Below are positions 56,573 to 64,000 of a stretch of DNA of 64,000 bases, piece after piece (position 1 is the stretch's first letter; every line of letters begins with the position of its first letter). This stretch comes from Gari tellinella (lineage: Eukaryota; Mollusca; Bivalvia; Cardiida; Psammobiidae). The stretch lies in contig OV277861.1 of NCBI GenBank assembly GCA_922989275.2, positions 46,539,623 through 46,603,622 on the forward strand. The letters run 5' to 3'. The translations under genes and the position numbers were made by a program. The notes under the pieces were generated by a model. It searched no databases. It was not told where the DNA came from and saw only the letters and a list, made by a program, of their open reading frames with translations.

Positions 56573-56872
56573 CAGCGCTCCCTCTCTACAACGACATCCA
56601 ATGGAAGACGGAAATTGTGTGTTGTGTTGTTCAGAGGGAGTCGTTATAGGGAGGGAATCTGGATTCAAGCTGTTTGCCACTCGTCAATAAGTTTTTGCCT
56701 GTGAAAATGTCCATTATGTAACTTTGAGAAAATTAGCAGATAACAATATTAAGCAGACGATATTGCAACAGTAAAGGTGTTAGACATAATTGTCCTGTTA
56801 AGGGAACCACGGCAAGGGTCCTTGTAAGGAGGGAGTCGTTGTTGGGAGGGCCATTGTAGAGAGGAAGCGCTG
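56573..56872. mobile_element. Family F element
   Basis: CAGCGCTCCCTCTCTACAAC and, inverted, CAGCGCTTCCTCTCTACAAT; TA outside both ends. Contains the right half of a D-type element (TGGATTCAAGCTGTTTGCC). Confidence 0.8.
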
Positions 56873-56908
56873 TATATTGTGAAACAACAAGCAGTGCCCA
56901 CCCTGATC

Positions 56909-57122
56909 TTAACCCTTAGCCCGCCAAATAAATTGTCGTCTGCTATATTTCTCGTCTGCTTCAAGTTTCAATGTGCTTCAAAGTTGCTCAAAATTGCTGA
57001 AAATGTTGTCCGAGTGTCAAACAGCTTGGATCCGGATGAGATGCCGAGTTACTCGGCGTCTCATTCGGATTCAAGCTGTTTGCATATGGAGCTATAGTCC
57101 TGAGTGGCAGGCTAAGGGTTAA
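56909..57122 (-). mobile_element. Family D element, young 214-bp subfamily
   Basis: TTAACCCTTAGCCCGCCAAA to AGTGGCAGGCTAAGGGTTAA; third copy of the same length. Confidence 0.92.
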
Positions 57123-57214
57123 TATACACTGTATGCATAGGATCTCTACTTTTCAGAGATACATTGTTTGAACGAGTATGAGTATGTATATGCTTAACCC
57201 ACCCTTCTCCAAAA

Positions 57215-57830
57215 AAGCTTAGCTTTTAGGTACGCTTTTAGCTGTGTTTGAAGCTGCGCAAAAGGTGCGTAAAAGCTAAGCTTTTACGAGGCGGTATTGG
57301 CACCTGCGTATTACGCAGCTTTTATGTGCCTTTGCTTCGGCTTGGAAAAAGGTGCGTAAAAGCTGCGTATTTTTAAAAAAGCTGCGTAAAATATACGCAG
57401 CTATTGTTAAAAAGCTTCGTAAAAGCTGCGTAGAAAATACGCAGCTCTTTGGAAAAGGGTCGCAATAGCTGCGCGTAAAAAACGCACCTATGTTAGAAAA
57501 GCTTTGTAAAAGCATGCCTTTTACGAAGGTGCCAATACCGCCTCGTAAAAGCTAAGCTTTTACGCACCTTTTTAAACCAAAAAGCTGCGCATTTTTCAAA
57601 GCTGCGTTTTACGCAGCTTTGTAGAAAAGCTTCGTAAAAGCATACCTTTTACGAAGGTGCCAATACCGCCTCGTAAAAGCTAAGCTTTTACGCACCTTTT
57701 TGACAAAAAAGCTGCGTATTTTCCAGAGCTGCGTTTTACGCAGCTATTCAGAAAAGTGTCGTAAAAGCATACCTTTTGCGAACCTTTTGAACCAAACTAG
57801 CTACGTATTTTTCAGAGCTGCGTATTTTCA
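57215..57830. repeat. Array of nested palindromes (GCTGCGTAAAA / AAGCTAAGCTT)
   Basis: A block of about 128 bp containing GTAAAAGCTAAGCTTTTAC (palindromic around a central A) is repeated directly (palindromes at 57545-57563 and 57673-57691). The same block occurs inverted at 57261-57304, identical to 57528-57571 in reverse except the centre base. Many further short palindromes such as GCTGCGTTTTACGCAGC fill the array. No coding frame is convincing. Confidence 0.85.
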
Positions 57831-58239
57831 TGTTTTTGTTGTAAAAGTTACATATTTTCCATTCAAAGGATATTTTGCTAATGTCTATGGTAAAACAATC
57901 CTACAACCTTAAAATGATTTAAAATATTACAGAAATCTGAATAAGTTAACAAAATTTTATTAACAAGTGCACTGCAGTAAATAAATAACATCAGTATCTT
58001 CTTAAATGGCATTAAAAATTGATTTCTTTCTTTAATTAATTACCTTTACAAAATCATTGTTATATAATTGAGTCTTCTGACAAGATATTGTAATTTAATT
58101 TATTATAATGTCAAGTAATTGACCACATATTTATAATTAAAACAGGATAGCAAGAAGTTCTATTTACAGTCAAAACAGTCTTAATCACTGGATTTGCATA
58201 CTACTTCAAGGTTGATCGACTCAATCACACAGATGTGGA
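57831..58239. other. No recognised feature
   Basis: AT-rich; nothing supported. Confidence 0.45.
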
Positions 58240-58393
58240 TGTTATCTGTAAAGCTGCCATTATATTCCTTGTCTGGCAAGAATTTTGCCTGATCTGTTCC
58301 TCTTATTTATGATATGGAGAAGAAGGTTAGGCCCAGCACACCACACTGAGGGATGCCAAGTTGTCTATCTTGTAAACAGCAGCCCTAAAAAAT
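58240..58393 (-). pseudogene. Exon-like module copy 1, decayed
   Basis: Third and most diverged copy. It keeps the acceptor (TTTTGTTTTCTTTGTAG) and a degenerate motif reading GIPQCGVLGLTFFSIS, then ATGGCAGCTTTAC with an early stop. The donor seen in copies 2 and 3 is not recognisable here. Confidence 0.45.
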
Positions 58394-58708
58394 CTACAAA
58401 GAAAACAAAATTGAATATATTAAGCAATAAATAGTTTTATGAACTATATCATATGCCAGTGATGAATTTTGCCTACAAGTCTGAGTGTTACACTCATTAA
58501 AAATTGCCATGGACTCGTACTGTCAAGAAATTATGACAGTTTGAGTCTCATGGCCTTTGTGTATTATACATGTATGTTAATAGATCTGAAAACTCCCAAT
58601 GTTTAGTCCCAGGGAAATACTCATTTACAAAATGTGCATTCTCAGGACACACCATTCTGATTTTTGAATTATCACTGAATTTATAATATAGTTCTACATA
58701 TATTTTTT

Positions 58709-61016
58709 AACAAGAGCCAAATGCTGCCCTATATATCGTTCACCTCGTACACATTGGTATTGGTTAATTTATTATGGTCATGGTGATTTCAAATTGGGCA
58801 AGTTTAGGAAAAAAAATTGTATTTAGCTTTCATTAAACCATATCAGGAAAACATAAACAACCCACTGACAGTCATGTTTTTAAGCTAGCAAAATTATTTG
58901 AAGAAATCTGGTAGAGGTTCACCAATGGATCATTTATAAAAACAAGAGCCGCATGCGGGCCTAAATCGCTCACCTGGTACCCATGGTAACATTGGTAATG
59001 AACAAGTAATGGTAAAGTTTTCACTATAATTAAGAAGCCATCATTAGTAAATTCATCCCCACCATCTGGCGGCCATGTTAGACCTAGGAAGATTATTTGA
59101 AGAAAACTGGCAAAGGGTCACCCAAGAATCATTATTTGTGTAAAAATATTCTTAAATCAGACCAATAGTTTCAGAGAAAAAGATTTTTAAAGATTTTCTA
59201 TACAGAAATATAAGGAAAACTTGCCCCACCAACTGGCGGCCATGATTTTAAAGATGACAAAGTGATTTTTAGAAATCTGGTTGAGAGTCATAAATGGATC
59301 ATATGTGTAAAATTATTTTCAATTTGGACCAGTAGTTTCACAGAAGAAGATTTTTAAAGTTTTTACTATACAGTAACAGGAAAATTATTTTAAAGAAATC
59401 TGATAGAGGGTCACCAAAGACACATTTGAGTAAAATTATTTTCAATTTGGACCAGTAGTTTCACAGAAGAAGTTTTTACTATACAGTAACATAAGGAAAA
59501 TGTGCCCCACCCACTTGCGGCCATGTTTTTTTAGATATCAAAATTATTTTAAGAAATCTGGTAGAGGTCGGGTCACCAAAAGATCATTTGTGTGAAATTA
59601 CTTCCAAATCGGACCAGGTTTCAGACAAGAAGATTTTTTAAAGTTTTCTCTATATTGCCATTGATAAGGAAAATCATCCCGACCCCACCCACTGGTGGCC
59701 ATATCTTTTAAGAAAACAAAATAATTTTCAAAATTCTGGCTGAGGGGCATCAATTATGGATCATTTGTGTAAAGTTATTTTAATTTGGAAAAGTTGTTTC
59801 CGAGAAGAAGATTTTTAAAGTTTTTACGATACAGTAATATAAAGAAAACTTGCCCCACCAACTGGCGGCCATGATGTTTTTTAATTTACAAAATTATTTT
59901 ATGAAATCTGTTAGAGGGTCACCAAAAGATAATTTGTGTAAAATTACTTCCAAATCGGACCAGTGGTTTCAGGCAAGAATATTTTTATTAAAGTTTTCAC
60001 TATAAGCCATCAACGGTAAATTCACCCCCACCCACTGGCGGCCATATTTTTTAAGATAGGAAAATTATTTTAACAACAGCCGCATGTGGCCCTAAATTGC
60101 TCACCTGGTACCCATGGTTACGGTCATGGTAATGAACCAGTTATGGTTAAGTTTTCACTATAAGCCATCGTCGGTAAATTCACCCCCACCCCATTGCGGC
60201 CATATTTTTTAAGATAGGAAAATTATTTTAACAACAGCTGCATGTGGCCCTAAATTTCTCACCTGGTACCCTGGTGGTTACGGTCATGGTAATGAACCAG
60301 TTATGGTTAAGTTTTCACTATAAGCCATCAACGGTAAATTCACCCCCACCCACTGGCGGCCATGTTTGAGCTAGGAAATTATTTTGAAGAAAACTGGTAA
60401 AAGGTCACCCATGAATCATTATTTGTGTAAAAAAATTCTTAAATCAGACCAATAGTTTCAGAGGAAAAGATTTTTTAAAGAGAAATATAAGAAAAACTTG
60501 CCCCACCCACTGGCGGCCATGATTCCAAAGATAACAAAAGGATTTTAAGAAATCTGGTAGAGAATCATAAATCCATGGATCATTTTTGTAAAATTATTTT
60601 CAATTTGGACCAGTAGTTTCACAGAAGATTTTTAAAGTTTTTACTATACAGTAACATAAGGAAAATGTGCCCCACCCACTGGTGGCCATTATTTTATAGA
60701 TATCAAAATTATTTTAAGAAATCTGGTAGAGGGTCACCCATGGATCATTTGCATGAAATTACTTTCAAAATTGGACCAGATGTTTAAGACGAGAAGATTT
60801 TTTAAGTTTTCACTTTATAGCCATATAAGGAAAATCTGCCCCACCCACTGCCATGTTTTTTAAAACAGGAACATTATTTTAAGAAATCTGATAAAGGGTC
60901 GCCAATGGCACATTTTGGTAAAATTATTTTCAATTCGGACAAGTAGTTTTTGACGAGAAGATTTTTGAAGTTTTTTCAATTGGTTGCCATGACAACCACA
61001 ATTTCAATTTGATGAC
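58709..61016 (+). repeat. Degenerate tandem array of about 170-bp units
   Basis: Eleven or more copies of a CCCACCCACTGGCGGCCATG motif recur about every 160-180 bp from 59049 to 60838. Each is followed by AAAATTATTTTAAGAAATCTGG-, GGGTCACC-, GGATCATTTGTGTAAAATTA- and AGAAGATTTTTAAAG-like segments. Heads reading AACAAGAGCCGCATGCGG..CGCTCACCTGGTACC occur at about 58941, 60074 and 60232, and a degenerate one at 58709. Same head as the 14.7-16.5 kb repeat. It interrupts the first unit of the 58.2-63.6 kb triplication. Confidence 0.8.
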
Positions 61017-61306
61017 CTAAATTTGAATCAATCTGAGAGAGTACCCTACAATGAAAAATCCCATGAAGTTTTGATGAAATTAGCCCAGTGGTTAACAAGA
61101 AGACTGTCTTTAAAGAAAAAGTTTCCATGTGATATATGGTATTTACCACTTAGCAGTTCTGTAAAAGACAAAATATTTGTTTTACTCATCAAGTGTCTAC
61201 TTTTGTTGCTATAACACATACACCCTGTATGCGACATCACGGCTCTCCCATGTATTGCATTCTACACGGTGATATTGGTATACCGGTATATGATTAAAAT
61301 ATTTAC

Positions 61307-61506
61307 CTGCCGCTTTCTCTTTGGACATTAGCAACACTCCACTCCAGCTGACATTATTAGTAAGGCTGCCATCTTTGTGCCTTGTCTGACAAGATTTTTG
61401 TCTGATCTGTTCCTCTTATTTATATGATATGGAGAAGGAGATAAGGCCAAGCACACTGCCCTGAGGGATGCCACTGTCTATCTTGTAGGTGGCAGCCCCT
61501 AAAAAT
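61307..61506 (-). pseudogene. Exon-like module copy 2 with reverse-transcriptase motif
   Basis: Second of three paralogous copies. The minus strand has the same acceptor (TTTTGTTTCTTTGTAG) and donor (GCGGCAG|GTAAAT). It reads DSGIPQGSVLGLISFSIS, an almost perfect non-LTR reverse-transcriptase motif, then a stop. The downstream ATGGCAGCC frame is broken by a 5-bp duplication (GGAGTGGAG) relative to copy 3, giving an early TAA. Confidence 0.5.
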
Positions 61507-62271
61507 CTACAAAGAAACAAAATTGAATATTTTAAGCAATAAATATTTGTATGAACTGTATTATATATGCCAGTGATGAATTTTGCCTACAGTTCGGAGT
61601 CTTATAGTCATTAGAATTGCAATGGACTCATACTGTCAAGAAATTATGACATCATGAGTGTTTTGGCCTTTGTTTGCATTTTAAAAGATCATTGAGAACG
61701 CCAATGTTTAAGTCCTAGGGAAGAAATCATTTACCAAATTTTCTTTTTCAGGACATACCATTCTTTTTTTTAACTATCACTGCATTTGTAGCCAAACGTA
61801 GATTTAAAAAACTTCCGTCACTAAATTAGAATGTCAGATCTATTCGTTGCTATGAATTTACAAACAATTTATTTCCGCACTCAAAATTTACACAATACCT
61901 TTAAAATAAAATCTTATAGCAATAAAAGCGATCATATTTCCCACGAAACTGATGCTGTTGCAAATAAATTTAGAAATTTCGATGGGAGACTGTATCTTTA
62001 TAAAGGAATTATCTGTATGTCTTATGTTATAGAGCCCATTTTGAATTAGTGTACCACTCTATCACACTGAATGCAGACATCATTGAAAAATGATTGCTGT
62101 TTTCCATGCGATATTGATTTTCCCACCAAGCAGTTCTGCAAAAGATATTTTTGTTTCAACTCATTAAGTTTCTATCTTTCTCGCTTTCACACAAGTCATA
62201 CACCTTGCTCTCCCATATGTTGTGTTCTAGACTGCGAAATCGGTACACCGGTATATGATTTAAATATTTAC

Positions 62272-62437
62272 CTGCCACTTTCTCTTTGGACACTAGCAAT
62301 GCTCCAGCTGACATTATCGATAAGGCTTCCATCATTGTTCTGATCTGTTCCTCTTATTTATGATATGGAGAAGAAGATTAGGCCCAGTACACGTCCCTGG
62401 GGGATGCCACTGTCTGTCTTGTAAGCCCCTAAATAAT
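62272..62437 (-). pseudogene. Exon-like module copy 3 with a non-LTR reverse-transcriptase motif
   Basis: On the minus strand this 166-bp segment lies between an acceptor (TTTTGTTTTCTTTGTAG) and a donor (GTGGCAG|GTAAAT). Its 5' half translates with GIPQGRVLGLIFFSIS, close to the GVPQGSVLGP motif of non-LTR reverse transcriptases, then a stop. Its 3' half has a short open frame from ATGATGGAAGCC, reading MMEALSIMSAGALLVSKEKV up to the donor. Two paralogous copies lie at 61307-61506 and about 58240-58393. I read it as a dead LINE fragment carrying splice-like borders. Whether it is transcribed or spliced is unknown. Confidence 0.5.
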
Positions 62438-62670
62438 CTACAAAGAAAACAAAACTGATTAGGCCTATATTAAGCAATAAATATTTGTATGAACTATATG
62501 ATATGCCAGTGATAAATTTAGCCTAGAGTCCCAAGTCCTCTTCTTCTTCTATACTCCTATACTTATTAAAATTGCCATGGGCTCATTTGTCAAGTTATAA
62601 TGTTCAGTATGACTATGAGTCTCATGGCCTTTGTAAGTTTGAAAAATATATTTTGATAGATCTGAAAACT

Positions 62671-63084
62671 GGGTTACTAGAATAACCGGAATACACCGAA
62701 ATACACTTTAATATACCCATTATGGCTCATGAAAGAGTTTCAGTTGATGTATATACACATTTTAAGTACTAATTTATTAAATTTGCAAAGGAAATGTGCA
62801 ATTTGTGGGTTATAAATGTTTATTTTCTGTTGAAATCGTAACCAAAATCTACTTTGTACGGTGTAATTCTCACGTATGTGTAATTCTCACATGATACCTA
62901 AAAAGTAGATTTCGGTTAAGATTTCAACAGAAAAACCATTTATAACACACAAATTGCACATTTCCTTTGCAAATTAAATAAATTAGTACTTAAAATGTGT
63001 ATATACATCAACTGAAACTCTTTCATGATCCATAATAGGTATAGTAAGGTGTATTTCGGTGTATTCCGGTTATTCTAGTAACCG
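62671..63084. mobile_element. 414-bp foldback element with 9-bp target duplication
   Basis: Nearly the whole element is an inverted repeat with arms of about 185 bp (GGTTACTAGAATAACCGG... at both ends) around a short loop near 62860-62895. CTGAAAACT flanks both sides (62662-62670 and 63085-63093). The paralogous site at 58586-58594 has a single CTGAAAACT and no insertion. A 9-bp duplication suits Mutator-like elements, but the class is not established. Confidence 0.88.
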
Positions 63085-63740
63085 CTGAAAACTCCCAAGG
63101 AAAAAAAATATTTACAAAATGTTCATTCTCAGGACACACCATTCTGATATCAAATTATGAATATCACTGTATTATAAAGTGACACTAGTCCTACATTATT
63201 TTTTTAAAAATCGTCCGTAAATGAGAATGTCCGTACTCGATCGGGGCTACGAAATTACAATAATTAATAATTTAATTTCCGCGGTCAAATTTTACACAAT
63301 AAGTTTAGAATCTACATAGACTTCTTTAAAATAAAATCTGATATTGATTTATCTATAAACGCGATCGTATTTTGCTATGAAACTTACACTGTTGCAAATA
63401 TATTAAGAACTGTGCCATCTTCAACTAAATAACAATGGCGATTGGAGATTACGGTTCCGTTATATTAATGTTGTAAACAACAATACCGGTTATTGTTGAT
63501 TTCATCATTCATTAGTATTTATTCAAATGTGAAACTGTTTCGCAAACTGTATAACGGATTTTCTGTATGTCTACCATTTTGAAGCCTAGCGTATCCGTTT
63601 AAAATGGCGTCGCGTTTTGTACACATTTCAAGTTACATAATTATGTCGACGATCGTCTTATATTAATGAATTATTGTTTTTTCTGAAGCTAAAGCAATGT
63701 AGAATGAATTATCTATATATCATCTAGATATGCTATTTAC
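63085..63740. other. Third triplication unit and upstream DNA
   Basis: Diverged from 61800-62050 up to about 63600 (shared TTTATTTCCGC-, CAAATTTTACACAAT- and GATCGTATTT-type segments). ATGGCG words at 63435 and 63605. No frame supported. Confidence 0.5.
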
Positions 63741-63834
63741 CTCCTGGTTGGGCGTTGGCTAGCTTTTCCTTTATTTGTGCAGTCGTTGTTGCGACCCCGT
63801 TCAATATTTTTCGAAAGTAGCGCTGGTAAGATCT
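63741..63834 (-). CDS. Possible 5' exon at the right edge of the window
   Basis: The minus strand reads an open frame ending ILNGVATTTAQIKEKLANAQPG, followed by GGAG|GTAAATAG, a reasonable donor. No ATG lies in this frame before the upstream TAA, so it is either an internal exon (a CCAATCAG acceptor lies just upstream), a 5' untranslated exon, or chance. The neighbourhood is richer in CpG-containing words and ATGGCG motifs (63434 and 63605 areas) than the rest of the window, which would suit a promoter region. The exon start is a guess. Confidence 0.35.
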
Positions 63835-64000
63835 GATTGGATAAAACTGAAGACCCGGGTACGCAAGGGAAGTGACTCTAAATTACCGAAATACCCGGAT
63901 GTGCGGAATCGAGAATACGTCGAATCCTTAAGAATATAAGAGCAACTCCCAATTTTAGATAGATTGGAAAAAACAATTCCATACTAGATTTAATTAAATA

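Larger units (their letters stand above)
58200..63600 (-). repeat. Segmental triplication
   Basis: Three diverged direct copies cover about 58200-58700, 61100-62060 and 62089-63600. Shared landmarks are TATACCGGTATATGATT, the exon-like module, AAGCAATAAATATTTGTATG, TGCCAGTGATGAATTT and GGACACACCATTCTGAT. The first copy is cut by the tandem array, the third by a foldback element. Module acceptors of copies 2 and 3 are 931 bp apart. Confidence 0.75.

Noticed and set aside
577..57122. CRISPR array
   Set aside because: Repeats are dispersed transposons with their own target duplications and irregular spacing, in an animal-like genome.

Overview
The window looks like intergenic and intronic DNA from a bivalve mollusc. 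It is AT-rich, almost without long open reading frames, and filled with short non-autonomous transposons. The hairpin element families, the AACAAGAG...GCTCACCT repeat and a tRNA-derived SINE resemble what I remember of bivalve genomes, possibly a dreissenid mussel. That placement is recollection, not a database result.

Protein-coding content is small. The only convincing exon is a 1,707-bp internal exon on the minus strand (44360-46066, 569 codons, phase 0/0) with a textbook acceptor and donor. It encodes a proline/serine-rich, mostly disordered protein that I do not recognise. Weaker exon candidates, all minus strand, are a 28-nt microexon (26165-26192), a possible exon near 35.8 kb, and exon-like modules at 58.2-63.8 kb.

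Most of the rest is mobile DNA. The dominant class is TTAA-flanked elements of about 200-270 bp. Each has short terminal inverted repeats and a central near-perfect hairpin of about 65-75 bp. I call the families A (TTAACCCATTACCCCATA ends, about 45 copies or fragments), C (TTAACTCTTTCCTCCCTG), D (TTAACTCTTTGCATGC or TTAACCCTTAGCC), and the smaller G, I and J. A second class has CAGGG...CCCTG ends (families B and H), with 6-bp target duplications at several copies. A third class is TA-flanked, mariner/pogo-like foldbacks (F, K, L). Insertions are nested up to three deep. Target sites can be read directly because elements land in the TTAA at the base or centre of another copy's hairpin.

Larger elements are: a dead mariner at 1561-3026 with perfect 32-bp ends; a 5'-truncated LINE at 5192-6726 sitting in the loop of a D element; a possible 4-kb element with diverged ends at about 10.57-14.62 kb; a complete SINE at 20963-21247 with an 11-bp duplication; a compound repeat at 14.69-16.50 kb with an internal inverted repeat; and a related array of about 170-bp units at 58.7-61.0 kb.

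The right end differs in character. At 57.2-57.8 kb is a dense array of short palindromes. From 58.2 kb a segment has been triplicated, each copy carrying a fragment with the non-LTR reverse-transcriptase motif GIPQGxVLG between a splice-like acceptor and, in two copies, a donor. One copy was later split by a 414-bp foldback with a 9-bp duplication, and the pre-insertion site survives in another copy. The window ends with a possible 5' exon (minus strand, donor at 63735-63740).
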